DNA of 64,000 nt, taken from Adineta steineri (taxonomy: Eukaryota; Rotifera; Eurotatoria; Adinetida; Adinetidae). The notes below the pieces were generated by a model. The model saw only the letters and a list, made by a program, of their open reading frames with translations, had not been told where the DNA came from and ran no database searches. Both the position numbers and the translations under genes were made by a program. Shown here piece by piece: positions 27,947 through 40,116 of the stretch (position 1 is the first letter of the stretch; the number at the start of each line of letters is the position of its first letter). The stretch covers positions 186,001 through 250,000 of the forward strand of contig CAJNOI010000078.1 of assembly GCA_905250115.1 (NCBI GenBank), written 5' to 3'.

Positions 27947-29222
27947 ATGGGATCATCATCGTCAAGTTTGACTATAGAACTCGATCGAAATCCACCACTC
28001 TATTACGGTGGTGAGCTACTTAAAGGTGCTGTACGATTGCAACCAGATGATGTTCAATTCAATGCTAAAGAACTTTCATTAAAAGTAGAAGGTAAAACTG
28101 TAGGCAATGACTTGGTACAACATACAGCTTTGATTGGTGTCGACTATACAAATATTGAAGTTAAGGAATGCATATTTTTTAAAAAGCATATTATTTTGGC
28201 CAAACCAACTCCTGGTGAAGATAAATTTCTAGTTTCTAAAAACCAGAACACATGGACATTTGAAATTGAACTACCAACATATGCACCACCAACATTTTCT
28301 CTGTTACAAAATTTATACCAATATCAACATCAACCAGCTGTTCATTTTATCGTTGAGACTAATCTTAAAAAATCATTTTCAAGTCTTACCAATAAAAAAG
28401 CAATTCTCTTTCGACCATCAGTATTCATCAAAACTCGTACTCCAGCTTCATGGTCCATAGTAAGATTAATTTCTATTCTCGTAATTGCTATTATAGAATC
28501 ATAATTTAGAAAGATCAATATGCCTAATATGTTTGATTCTCTTTAAAAGAGATGATATTCTGGTCTAGATTATTAACAGTCTTTGATAAGATAATAATTA
28601 TTCATATATTTATCTTATTTAGATTAATCGTCAAATGATTCAATTGAATATACATATACCACAAGGTATTGCTTATGTTTCTGGTGAAATAATTAATGGT
28701 ATAATTGAATTTAATAATCCTAGACATATCAGAATAAAACGTATAGAATGTAAGGTATTACAGACACTAATAGTAGGATATGGATCTTATAGAAGTAGTA
28801 TTGTTAAATTTAATGTACCAAAAATTAGTGATACAAACGAAGAGAGTCGAAAAGAAATATTTCAAATTCAATTACCTCAAGATTTACCACCATCATATAA
28901 TTATTCTCCAAATGAACAATCGCAGCATAAGGCAACAATTGTAGAATATTCACTTAGTTTTATGGTTCGCGTTATTGGTATATTATCAGATATTGAGGTA
29001 GTAAAACCACTATTGATTGGAACAAATCCGTGCAAACATGAAGAAAATGGAACAATCATTTTGAAAGATAAAAGGCCACCAAAACAATTACCACCTATTA
29101 GTACTCAACAAAGCATTGATAAAACAACTGCAACTATTCCATTAATCACAAAAGAACATTCATCTCAAACCCGTGAATATAATAACTATGGAACTAATAT
29201 CATACTTAAAAACGAAACATAA
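27947..29222 (+). CDS. Arrestin-domain-containing protein, copy A
   Basis: Alpha-arrestin (ARRDC)-type adaptor; such proteins bind membrane cargo and recruit ubiquitin ligases. Two exons (27947–28459, 28623–29222) give 370 residues. The N-terminal arrestin fold is marked by ELDRNPPLYYGGELLKGAV (the classic strand pair with a Y(Y/F)xG turn) and WTFEIELPTYAPPTF. The second exon holds the C-terminal arrestin fold: GIAYVSGEIINGIIEFNN, IKRIECKVLQT and LPQDLPPS. No PPxY motif is obvious in the short tail, so coupling to a NEDD4 ligase is uncertain. The intron sits exactly between the two arrestin lobes, at the same place as in copy B. Confidence 0.87.
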
Positions 29223-29960
29223 ATTTGATGTTAATAGTTTTTATGTTTAATTTTTTATTTAATAAAAAAAGATTCTTCTAACCATTATAGTAATGAGGTA
29301 CTCTATAAAACAGAGATGATACAATGGAATTATTCCCATGTATTCGTTTTCTTTTGCATACATATGTTGTTCTATATTACGCATACCATCAGCAATTTTT
29401 TAAATGTATTTCATATTCTTTTTCTTCATATGTTGTATAAAGAGCTGCGTTTTCAATATGAACAAAATCAATTTGTTTTAGTTTACCAAGAGACTTCTTT
29501 ACACATCAGTTTATATTGGATATAACTGATGGTTGTAAGATGTTTTGTTCTTATCGATTATTATGAAATGCGATGAATCTTGTCTACATGCAATTTAGCT
29601 GGTAGCAAAAAAACTTGGAAAAATTTATTCAGAGTGATTTGTTTGATTCGATATTTATAGTTCTCAAAAACAATGCATTTCTCCTTCTGCTAAAGGGCTG
29701 TTTTTCCTCTAATGACATCATGTTTACACATTCAACATAACATTCGCATTCCTCTCTGCTCTTATTCAACACGTATGACTTCTCATCAAACAATACTTTG
29801 TTTTCATTTTTTTCCAACTTACTGTATATTTACATTCTCATTCAATCTGTTTAGCAACAGTTATTATTATTTGTCTACTTCCGTTATAACTATATATATA
29901 TATATATAATGAGAATGAACACATTGTTTCTACTAAATAAACATATTGAGAAAAGTCTTG
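29223..29960. repeat. Spacer between arrestin copies; its last ~220 bases repeat the upstream block of copy A
   Basis: From about 29745 to 29960 the sequence parallels about 27785–27946. Shared blocks include CCAACTTACT (29814; 27834), TTAGYAAYAGTTA, TCTRCTTCCGTT and ATATATAATGAGAATGAA, all in the same order and ending at the ATG. A simple (TA)n tract lies at about 29891–29908. The first part is the 3' flank of copy A, with an AATAAA near 29261. Confidence 0.75.
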
Positions 29961-30992
29961 ATGGGAATACCGTCGTCAAAATTATCTGTTGAACTTGATC
30001 GAGATCCAGCAATCTATTATGGCAGTGAATTAGTTACTGGTATCGTTCGATTAATGACAAACGATATTCATTTTTCGCAAAAACAACTTTCAGTTAATCT
30101 GCTTGGTCGAGCTATGCATGAGATTACTTATTACAGAGATTCAGAAAAACATCACAAAGTTGTAACATTTACATTTTTAAGTAAAACAGTAATTCTGACT
30201 CAATCGTGTTCAGATGAACAAAAATATTTTTCATCTCATGGTCAACATTCATGGTTATTTGAAATCGAATTACCGACACATATACCTCCGACATTTTCAA
30301 TACCACATATTTTTCACACGGATCATCCTGCTGTAGAATATTCAATTATAGCTTCTCTTCAACAATCTGTATTAGCAATTACTGATACTAAAGTGATTTT
30401 CTTTCGTCCACCCATATTATTAACACCACAAACTGCTGTTGTTTTATCTTCGGTGAGATGATTTGTGTTATTCATAACAAATTTATATAGTCTAAGTAGA
30501 AGTAAAACTTATATTTGATTTATTTAGGTGAATCGAAAAGATGTTTTTATGAATGTAAACTTATTCGAAGGTTTGTTTTGTGTAGCTGGTAGTGTAATTC
30601 AAGGTACAATTCAAATCGAGAATCCTCAACATAAACATATAAAACGAGTTGAATGTAGTATTATACAAACTTTACAAGTGAAAGATGATTCTGTAGTCAA
30701 TAAAATTATTGATGTTATATTACCAATAACTACAGATGGTATTGATAATCATTATGAAGGTACATTTGAAATACCAATATCTGAATACATACCACCAACG
30801 TTTCAACGCCTTAGTGCTAGTGGAGAATCAGGTCCTCCTGTGAATGTTTCCTACACAATTAAGTTTGAAGTATGTATGTCTGGTTTTTTCGTAGATTTCT
30901 CTATAACGAAACCTTTAACTGTTACAATTGATCCATGGATACATGAAAATGATGGTACAATCAAATTAATCGATAGAACACAATTAGTTTAA
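29961..30992 (+). CDS. Arrestin-domain-containing protein, copy B (tandem duplicate)
   Basis: Two exons (29961–30452, 30528–30992) give 318 residues. Motifs parallel copy A throughout: VELDRDPAIYYGSELVTGIV, WLFEIELPTHIPPTF and FFRPPILLTPQTA, then exon 2 with GLFCVAGSVIQGTIQIENPQ and IKRVECSIIQTLQ. Same intron phase and position. It lacks the ~50-residue tail seen in copy A, ending soon after DPWIHENDGTIKL, which aligns with NPCKHEENGTIIL in copy A. The start was chosen at the ATG that follows the duplicated upstream block and matches copy A's MG(S/I) start. A clear tandem duplicate, substantially diverged and therefore old. Confidence 0.87.
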
Positions 30993-31334
30993 CTACTTTC
31001 AAAATAAATATTCTTGAAGAACATAAAAACAACTTTATTTTATTATAATTTTCTTATCAATAAATATTAGTCATTTTATAATCAAATTATATATATTTGA
31101 ATGGCATCTTGACTCTGAATCACGTGTGCTAACAAATATCTTTTCTATACAAAAACAAATATATATCTATCTATCATGTCTAAGTGTCTATTAAGTGATA
31201 AAAGAAAGGAATAAAACAATACGCAATCGTCTAAAAGATATACTTGTCATCATCTTCTAGGCACATAGAGATATAAGCAAGAGAAATGTATAGTTTCTTT
31301 TATAAAATATTCGATTAACGATAGGAATAGATCG
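30993..31334. other. Intergenic
   Basis: AT-rich, with AATAAA signals near 31003 and 31060 for the arrestin gene. No other feature seen. Confidence 0.6.
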
Positions 31335-32198
31335 ATGTGGTCCCGACAATTATTTCTCGTTGGAATTTTTACTTTAACTATTCTAGCAACACAAAGTCAT
31401 GTGATTCATGTATGATTTTATTTAATAGAATTATTAATTTATAATCATAAGATTATTAATATATTTATTTAGAAACGAGGTTTAATTAAAAAAATGTTTA
31501 GTGGTGATAAACAATCAACTCGTGATGTTGAAGCCGATATGACACCAAAAGAACGATCAAAATATCGTGAATTACTTAAAAATCCAATCGTTATTTCAAT
31601 GCTTAGTAAATAAATTTCTTTTTGTTTGACTTTTCTTTTCTAATTGTTTTTTTTTTATAAACAAACAGGTGCTGCTGTTGGTATGGTTGTTCAACAAGCA
31701 TTAGCTGCAAAAAATATGAATGATGTATGTGACAATAAATATATTAAAATGGCTTATATGGCTGGTAATATAAATCCTCAAATTCAACAAGCACTTAATT
31801 TACTTGGTTGTAATGGACCTAATCGAAAATCTGGTGGTAATAATAATTCAAAAGATAAATATGGTGCAGCTACTACTCCTGCGTCGAAGAAAAATGGAGA
31901 TGATGACGATGAAGAAGCAGGAGATGCTGAAGATGAAAATCAAGAAGATACGGATAATTTAGAAAGTCGTGTTCCACCTGAAAAGGAATCGAAATTAAAA
32001 GAACTACTTAATGTTGCACGTGGTGAAAAAGGTGCTAAAACTAAACTTATTAAAAGTTTTTTTGGTTTCGGTTCAAAAGATAAAACGTTCAAATCAGGTC
32101 ATAAAATACCACAATCATCATACAAATTAGACAAAGATGATGCTAATGCAATGAAAAATTTCAATAATGAACTTGATCAACATGATAAAAAATTCTAA
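31335..32198 (+). CDS. Secreted acidic/basic protein of unknown function
   Basis: Not recognised. Exons 31335–31409, 31473–31605 and 31669–32198 give 245 residues. Exon 1 is essentially a signal peptide (MWSRQLFLVGIFTLTILATQ, cleavage near QSH). A lysine-rich segment follows (KRGLIKKMFSGDKQ), then a small Ala-rich hydrophobic helix (AAVGMVVQQALAAKNM) with two cysteines around it (NDVCDNKY, LLGCNGP). Next come a disordered Gly/Asn and Asp/Glu-rich stretch (GDDDDEEAGDAEDENQEDTD) and a Lys/Phe-rich C-terminus (KLIKSFFGFGSKD). Layout suggests a secreted or vesicular protein. A start further upstream is unlikely because the signal peptide begins at this ATG. Confidence 0.75.
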
Positions 32199-32531
32199 TT
32201 CAATATTTGTTTAAATCAAAATGTAATTTCACTTTGATTAATTTCAATAAATAAAAGTTTTCTATTCTATTATATAATCTATATATAGAGCTACAAAAAT
32301 ATTTCTTTTATTATATCATATGTCCGACTAATATATATATTCTAGTTGATTCTGTTGAGAAAAAAAATATCCTGTAGAAACGAGATTTATATCATCGACG
32401 ATTATAATAGAAACCAAAAAAAGAGAGAGAAAGAGAAATATCAACATCAGAGCAGATAATATTTATTTCCTCATTCATAATCGATAATAACAACACTTAA
32501 ACAAGTAACTATAAAAGAAAGCAAATATACA
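32199..32531. other. Intergenic
   Basis: AT-rich 3' flank (AATAAA near 32248) and 5' flank of the small gene, with a GA-rich tract at about 32418–32440. Nothing else seen. Confidence 0.6.
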
Positions 32532-32788
32532 ATGAGTTCATCTGATGCCAGTTAGTATTCATTTTAAAGATTTTTATATTGGAAAATAAAATTTACTTTT
32601 ATTTAGCTGATAAAACGATTAAAGCAGCTGAAATTGCTGAGGCTAAAATTACTGGTAAAGAAACTCCAGCATGTGATCCTCATAAAAAAGCCGATGCTGA
32701 AAATAAAGGTCAACTTACTGGTGATCAATCAACAATTCGTGAAACACCTGTAGCTCCTGTCGGTGCAACACCTGAAACAGCGAATTAA
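32532..32788 (+). CDS. Small hydrophilic protein, 66 residues, two exons
   Basis: Not recognised. Exons 32532–32550 and 32607–32788 join in frame: MSSSDA, then a Lys/Ala/Glu-rich body (KTIKAAEIAEAKITGKE), one Cys (ACDPHKKADAENKG) and a Thr/Pro/Ala tail. No signal peptide or hydrophobic core; it would be largely disordered. The composition resembles small stress-protective hydrophilic proteins, but no LEA repeat is present, so this is only a suggestion. The 5' splice site (GTTAGT) is weak. Confidence 0.6.
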
Positions 32789-34358
32789 ACAAATCATAGA
32801 ACATTTTTACCAGTAAAATTGATGCATGTGTGTGGTTTTTATGAATGCTCTTTCAAGTAATCAAGCTGTTCTTTTTTTTTCAATATTGATCACCCAAAAA
32901 ATCATGGAAAATAATTATACTTATTCATTGACCTAGAGTTTGTTTGTTTGTTTTGTAAACTAAAAATAATATTAGTTTGAATAAAACTATTTTTACTAGA
33001 GAAAATCTTATGATGAAAAGTCTATTTATTATAACTGTCAAGTATAGATTGCAAGATAAATAATATATCAATTCTGATAAAGCATGCGATGATAGGTACT
33101 ATTTATTAATACAATAGGAATATGAATATAGAAGAATAAGCAAAACATTCGTTTCGATTTTTTATCATAAGCGATGTTTGACTGAATGAATATCTTAGAA
33201 AAAAATTTATCGGACCAAAATTGTCATCGTTTAGATCATGTTTTATTATCAACATATAAAGAAAACGGAATTCAGTGTATATTATACTAGTTTGTTGTTT
33301 ATCAATGTATTATTTATGTAAAATACTGACTTTTATTGATAACAATTAGAATCATATATGTCTACTTCAGATATTTATATTCTACTAAAAATCTATTTCA
33401 TTTTTCATTTCATAATGAAAACTGTGTTAATCTCAATCAAGCGTTTTTTATTTGTATTTTTTTTCTATCTTATCAAATCATTTTACATATCAGACTGGTA
33501 AAAATCAAATATATATATATGAATAAATAAATCTAAGTCTATTGCTAAATATACGTGAATCTACAAATGTATGTATATATTTATATATAAAGCAGTGCAT
33601 ATAGATATTGAATGTCTGTTTATATTCAAACTTGAATTATATATTTATTCATGGGAAGATGTCACTGCTAAAATAGTTTTATATTAAACTTGTTTAAAAA
33701 CAACAAGATAAAATAGATAGTTTACTTAAAAAATGTCTTGAAAAACTAATTGTAAAAATTTAAATGCAATGATGGTTGAACCTCTTGAGCATTTCCAAGA
33801 ATAACGTGTTCTCTTTCTAAAACCGGAAGTAATATAGTTGTTTCAACTTGAATAGAATTAGTTGTCACGACAGCTAGTTCATTGCTAGAATTAAAATAGC
33901 GGAACGGTAAAAACAGTTGATGATGTGATAGCAGAAGGTTTCCCACCATGTAAAAATGTTGGTTCTCAACCAATAATTGACTCAACTCATGAAAAATTTT
34001 CCTGAATATCATTCATCCTTTTGTAACGAGCTGATCGCGTAATAATAAAATACAATTGTTACTATGATATAAGTAACTGTCAAATATCACCTGAATGAGT
34101 CCTGCTGCTCATTCTACTTAATTCATACATTCAAAATATATTTTTAATTTTTTTCTTTGTAGAAAAAATAAAATTATCAAAAATCAAAACAATTAGCATC
34201 AAAATATGCTTAATTTTTGTGGTACGTCTTAATTACATACAATGACCTTGAGTGCCGTATGAATACCATATCCACACTCCCCCCGCACCCTTGCTATTAG
34301 TTCAATAGTTTTTTTTATAAGGTTTAATATTCTTATATACTTTGTTTTTTTCTCCTAG
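32789..34358. other. Intergenic, 1.6 kb, one doubtful minus-strand frame
   Basis: Mostly AT-rich. A minus-strand frame at 33746–34012 (88 codons from an ATG) has a fairly protein-like second half (VETTILLPVLEREHVILG) but matches nothing I know. It may be a fragment of a decayed gene. A short poly-C/pyrimidine patch (CTCCCCCCGC-like) lies at 34277–34288. Confidence 0.4.
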
Positions 34359-34531
34359 ATATCGTTGACGGATTTATCCACTACGCAAGAATTACTCAAA
34401 CAATATTATTACAAGGAGCTAAGATGGCTGGGTTCCTTATTGGTTTCTTCGAAATTCTTAGAGAAGTCTCGAATTATATTGGAGTTCATGAAGAACCGCC
34501 CCAACGTTTAATGAATAACATTACGCAATAA
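34359..34531 (+). pseudogene. Orphan terminal exon, unknown gene
   Basis: A good acceptor (TTTTTTCTCCTAG) at 34346–34358 is followed by 57 open codons to a stop at 34531: IVDGFIHYARITQTILLQGA, then KMAGFLIGFFEILREV and a short tail. Base composition is richer in GC and codons more even than in neighbouring genes. No upstream donor/exon pair could be found, so it is either the last exon of a gene with tiny upstream exons or a leftover piece. Function unknown. Confidence 0.35.
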
Positions 34532-35103
34532 CATCAGCGTAAACTGAACTGGCAAAAATAAACTCGCCAGAAAAACTTTAAAAAAATCGTTACGTCTATC
34601 GCTATAAAAATTTTCGTTTTACTTTTTGTTTTTTGTTTTTTATTATTTAATAATAAAAAAACTTCCATATTTGTTGTAAAACGAAAAATAGAGTAAATGC
34701 CTAATAGGAGTTCAAATATAAACGGATATTGTCCATATATACACGCAATATTATATATATGTATCTTGTTATAAGTATACTAAAAAAAGATCGTTATCTA
34801 TTTTCTTTTCGTTTCTCTGATGCAGTTGTTCGTCATACAGAACACACGATAATAATTGAAATCGAATTATATAAAATAATCATAAAATTATAATATTTAT
34901 CATTTGTATGTATAACAATATATCACATATAGTCATAAAAATTATTTCGAAAACAGCGTCAGTTAGCGCAATCTATCATTCATTGTAAATATTGGGATTC
35001 GTTCACTTATGAATCATAGCTAACAACTGATCAGTTTGTACTTCGTTGTAATTGGACTTTTACATTATTTCATACAAATTTATCATCAAATTATTTTATA
35101 TGC
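34532..35103. other. Intergenic upstream of the TM2 gene
   Basis: AT-rich, with T-runs near 34620–34650. No feature recognised. Confidence 0.6.
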
Positions 35104-35800
35104 ATGCTGTTTCGTATTTTGTTTTTATTTTTCTTCATAAATCAAACTGATTTATCAATTTTGGAAAAACAAAAACCAATTAATATTAAATGTAATGATT
35201 TACTTGTTGGTCAATATCGTTGTCAACATCCAAAAATTGATAGTTTAACACAAGAACCTCAAGGTTGTGAACGACATCACTTAATATCAAATGGTGAAGA
35301 AAATTTTTTTGATACAGCACCTATAAATTGTTATACAGCTCCAAAAATAACTTGTGACGGAGGAATTTATAATGAAACAATTGATGGATTTATGTTCGAA
35401 AAACGTACACCATGTCGATGGACAAATGGAAAATATTATCGTACAACATTAGCCTTATCTTTATTTCTCGGTATTGATTTCTTTTCTTTAATAAAATAAC
35501 TAACAAGAATTTCTTTTAGGTGTTTTTGGTATTGATCGCATTTATTTAGGATACTATGTAACAGGTTTATTGAAGTTATTTACTTGTGGTTTTATGCTTG
35601 TTGGTGCTCTTGTCGATTTTTTGTAAATATATAGAATTTATCTAAATACATATTTTTCTTATTTATATTATAGATTAATTGCACTACAAGTTCTAACACC
35701 AGCAGATGGTTCATTTTATATAATTGATTATTATGGACCTCGTATTTTATGGACTGAATTCAATGAAAATCGAACTTATTTAAAACCACAAAATTATTAA
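35104..35800 (+). CDS. TM2D1: TM2 domain-containing protein, TM2D1 type
   Basis: Two-TM membrane protein of the family that in animals comprises TM2D1–3, whose fly members act with presenilin/Notch. Exons 35104–35470, 35520–35622 and 35674–35800 give 198 residues. A signal peptide (MLFRILFLFFFINQ) precedes a Cys-rich luminal part (CNDLLVGQYRCQHPKID, CYTAPKITCDGG, RTPCRWTNGKYY) and the TM2 module: ALSLFLGVFGIDRIYLGYY, with the DRF/DRI-like turn joining the helices, GLLKLFTCGFMLVGALVDF, and PADGSFYIIDYYGPRI. The last motif and VGQYRC identify TM2D1 over its paralogs. Confidence 0.9.
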
Positions 35801-36747
35801 TTTGTTTTCTATTGTATATTTTTTGTTAAATCTATTTTTTTCTTCTAATTCTCATATGTAATACTACAGAAAAAAAACAAAACTATAAAAGTCAGGTGTT
35901 ATTTGTGTTTTTCTTAAAAGAACAAAGATATATTTATCTATTTGAAATTTCGATGTTTATTGTTTGTAGATTGATGATAAAAAGTTTTGTTAACTGCCAG
36001 ATGTTATTCGTAAGGTTATGTTTACACCGGTAATCGATATCCGGATGAATGGAAGGAAGAATATTAGTTTCGTATAGATAAGATAAATCTTTATCGTTTT
36101 AAATAAAATGTTAATCAACGGTATTTTCTCACTTACTGCGTATGTGGTACATAGTTTCCTGTGTAAAATTACAGGTGTTCAGTTGGAACATTTTAAAAAT
36201 ATTACAAAATGTCATTCATTTGTGAAATTACAAAAATTTACCTTGTTTCTCATAAATTTAATTTATAAATTTTCAACAAAAATACATTTACATTATTGAT
36301 TAAATGCAACAATATGAAAATTGTAAATATATATTTACTTGTCTGTAAATAATTCCTTATGAGTACGTATATCACATACAAATATTCCTTTTCAATTTTT
36401 AGATTATGAAAATGAAGAAGTATGAATTTGTATTATATAATGTAAGAAGTCAGGAAACCTTTCATAATGACATTCATAGAAACGCAATAAACTAATTTTA
36501 TCATATGATTGTTTTTACAGAGTCTCTTGAAAAATCTATTGGTAATTATAAAATATAATATTATAGCTAAAAGTAATTATACGGATGAAAAAGCCTACTC
36601 TTCGATTTGGTTTGTATGATAAAATCGTATATATTACATTTGTGACTTAGAAAAGACAAGTTAAATGATGAATGGAAAAAAATCAGTTCATTTTTAAGAT
36701 AATAGTTCTTATTTATATTTCATTTTAGATACTATCTTTCTTTTTTC
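35801..36747. other. Intergenic
   Basis: 0.95 kb of AT-rich DNA between two plus-strand genes. Open frames near 36108–36299 lack protein-like composition. No repeat recognised. Confidence 0.55.
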
Positions 36748-38026
36748 ATGATGGTTTTTTTTCACAATCTCATATTCTTCATTATTACCACTATTTTTAT
36801 AAAAACTATTTATTCATCCGTTCCATTTATAATGAATCCTGGTTGTGATTTACCCCAATGTAAAACTCCTGATCAACCAGCTATATTTTATGCCAATCAT
36901 TATGTGGGTGATGATACAATTCATATTTTATATTCATCGTTAGATGAATTAACAATTAGTATTATTCAAACAAAAAAAGGTTATGGTCCACATATAAATT
37001 ATACTGCTTTATTCAATAGAAATTATCGTGATTCAATTTCATTTGGTGATACAACACCAATAAATTCATTATCATTAATTCTTCGACGTTTACTTAGATT
37101 TAATGATATAAATGATACAGGTTATTTAAATCCAAATGATACTACTATTCAATCATATTGGTTAAATGATTTAAGTACAAACATTACTTATCGAGATAAT
37201 AATACAGATCAACCATCATTTCAATTACTATTAAAAGAAAAAGATGTAAATTATTTCATTTTATTGATTTAAATATATTTCGATTATCTTTTTAGATCAA
37301 TGGTCTTTTAACTATTGATATAAATTATCCAGGTGAATCAATACGTGATACAAAATTTCCAAAATTACGTTCAACACCTAAAAGTTATTTTCTTAATATA
37401 GCTTTAAAAGCTGATAATTATACATCACCAAAAACACGATTTGCTATGGAATATTATATAATACAATTAGGTGTTGAAGGTACACAACTATCTACATCAA
37501 AATATATCGATGATCAATATACTCCAGGTATATTTAATGTATGGCGAGTAGAATCGCTTAGTCCAATATATTTATCATCGATGTTATGGAAACCTGTTGT
37601 ATATCAAAGTGATGATCGATCTATTGAAAAAAATACTTTAATGAATGTATATAATTTAAGTAATAAGATTAATTTACAACCATTAGTTGATCAAGGAATT
37701 TTCATTGCACTTTATAAAAAACCATATGTATCTGGATTTAATGTTTCATTTGGTCGAGCAAATGATGGTTCGATAATTTTCACTTTTTTAAATTTTATTT
37801 TCATTTTTATATAATAGGTTTTTTTACTAAATCGAATTATACATTCATTCAATTTACAGCTGGTTTAGAAATACTTCAAACGGATTCAATAAAACAATTT
37901 GTTACACTTGCACTTTTATTGAGTCTTGCTATACCATGTTTAGTTGCAGTCATAGCATTTATATTTATTATGAAACGTCGATGTACAAGACAAAATACAA
38001 CTAGCTATGATATTATTGATGATTAA
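36748..38026 (+). CDS. GLMP-like glycosylated lysosomal membrane protein
   Basis: Type I lysosomal membrane protein; in vertebrates GLMP (NCU-G1) is the accessory subunit that protects the lysosomal transporter MFSD1. Exons 36748–37245, 37296–37767 and 37818–38026 give 392 residues, close to GLMP length. A signal peptide covers about residues 1–23. The large luminal region carries many N-x-S/T sites. Family-like stretches are NSLSLILRRLLRFND, SKYIDDQYTPGIFN, SSMLWKPVVYQ and YVSGFNVSFG, matching the GLMP blocks around its SIDDEY…VFQ and FNLTFG regions. A single C-terminal TM (LALLLSLAIPCLVAVIAF) precedes a short tail ending YDIIDD, whose Tyr-x-x-Ile fits a lysosomal sorting signal, as in GLMP. 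The identification rests on spaced motifs, so moderate confidence. Confidence 0.75.
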
Positions 38027-38585
38027 ATCATTTTCATGAAAAAATCAAATTAAACATTGATAATTTTTTGTGTCTATCATTCTAGTTATTATATTTCAAT
38101 TCATTTTTCTTTGTAAGTGATATCAGTGATTATATGTTTCATTCATTTTTTGTCTGTTTAACAAAAGTTTGATTTCTATGTTAATAAAAAAGAAAAGATC
38201 TGTTTATACAGAGAAAAATTTAATTGTTTTTTCTTCTTTTATATGGCTCAAAAGAATCATCAAGATAAAATACTATGAATAATGTTCGTTATCTTATCAG
38301 ACAAACATTGACCTTCAATATGTTATTTATCCTTAGAGAATTGTTCATAATACTCAATCTTGTTGATCTATATATCAATCTAATGTCTCTAGTGTATTTC
38401 ATGTAAGTTTGATTTTCTTTTATATAACTTTGATGTATGGTTTATTAATTTTATCCTTCAATTTTTTTCTAACATTTAAAAAAATATATTACATCTTTAT
38501 TTTCTTTTCTTACGTATTATAATTCACGGCATTTTAAATAAGTAATGAAAAGTAAAGGTTAGAATTTGTTTTTATTGAAATCAAT
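38027..38585. other. Intergenic 3'/3' spacer
   Basis: Between convergent stops. AT-rich with AATAAA-like signals near 38182. Nothing else seen. Confidence 0.6.
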
Positions 38586-40116
38586 TTATATTACAGATGT
38601 TGTACTACGTGTATAAGTTGTCATAGGACGTATACGACATGATACTTGTGGTTTTTGTGTCCATAAATATCGATGAAATAGATCTTGTTTGATTTGATCA
38701 AATTCATTATACTGTTCTATTGTTTTATTATATCGCTGTTGACTAGTTGAACGTTGTTGTTTTGTTGATGCTTGTGTTTTTGGACGTGCTGTACGTGTAC
38801 GTGGGAGATTAAATACATGAGTAAAATATTCTGGTCCAAGCATAACTAAATCGGATAGAAGATAATCTTTTTTTCGATCACGGTATGATTTATAAGCTGA
38901 AGCTGATGGCATTTTCCGATGTAATGGTGTCTGTGTTCGTGAAAGAATATCAACATTTGAATGATGAGAAGATATTTCTTCCTTCAATAAATTTCGATTT
39001 TCAGAATCAGGTTCATTGATTATCGGATATTGTAATTGTTCAGTTGATTTTTGTAAATCAACTATTTCTTCCGAAATATTTTCAGCAAGTGAAAATCTTT
39101 GCTGAGTTGTTGAATGACGTGTACGTAATGCAGTTGTTGTTGATAAAGCTGCTGTTGCTAATGAAATATTACTTGTCTGACTGGCACGTTTTCCATTAGT
39201 TAATGGTAAATTAAGTTGATTAGCTGAAGTTTTTCGATGATGTAATTTTGCTGATGAACTATGTTCTCGTGAATAATTTATTGAAGTTTGTTTACTTCCA
39301 GCTGGTATTGATTTACTATGTCCAGGTTTTGATACATAAATTGAATTTTCACCTGGAAATTCAAGAATACAATGTTCAACACACTCTTCTAATGTAGATT
39401 TAAATATGTCTGAACATTTGCCATTAACAACAAGTATTTTAGCTGGTATTTCTTGTTTTAATTGTTTATTTTCTTGTATATCGGTAATTGATGATCGACG
39501 TCGACTTGTACTACTATGTCTTGATCGTGTATTAACATTTAATAGATGAGAACTAATCGAACTTTCACGACGTGATGACATACTTGATAATGAATCACAC
39601 AGAACTAAAAGCAAAAAAATATCCATGTATATATATAAAATGTATTTGTCAAGTGTTCAATCACTTGAATATGATTGAAGAAAAAATAAAATAAGAAATT
39701 TGTTCAATCAAGATTAATTTCAATATTTTTTTTTGTCAAAATGAAATTCTTTCTTTTATTTTGTTATCAAAAAAGAAAAAAAAATATCTACGCACATCTA
39801 TTTCTTATTATGGAAAATTTCATCAACCTGAGAACTGAAGAAATTTCAATAATTTTTTTGTACTTTTTTAAATAAAAAAAATACTCTTCAATTATCATTT
39901 CCTGTCACGATTCATTTCCTAGAATTTTTTATATAATAACGATGATTTGATTCTCATTTCTTTTTTCTTTGAAATATTATACATTGATATACAAAAGAGA
40001 ATAGAAATATAACGATTATATCTTATTACATATATAATGTCAATGAAAATATTACCTTCATCATCAATAATATCTTCGTTCATCTTCTTTTGTTTGTCTT
40101 CGAAGTCTTTCTCCAT
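38586..40116 (-). CDS. Unrecognised Ser/Arg-rich protein, two exons
   Basis: Not recognised. The first exon, 40116–40056, encodes MEKDFEDKQKKMNEDIIDDE. After a 451-base intron the second exon, 39604–38586, completes 359 residues. The N-terminal third is Ser/Arg-rich (SSRRESSISSH, STSRRRSSITDIQ). A compact, probably folded segment follows (PAKILVVNGKCSDIFKST, then LEECVEHCILEFPG), then low complexity, then a second conserved-looking block (YLLSDLVMLGPEYFTHVFNL) and a basic C-terminus. No signal peptide or membrane segment. The Arg-Arg-x-Ser motifs suggest kinase regulation, as inference only. Confidence 0.7.

Noticed and set aside
31335..32198. LEA or antimicrobial peptide precursor
   Set aside because: There is a signal peptide and Lys/acid-rich regions, but no LEA repeat and no defensin-like cysteine array (only two Cys).
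36108..36299. 63-codon plus-strand frame between TM2D1 and GLMP genes
   Set aside because: AT-driven composition, no recognisable motif and no splice partners.
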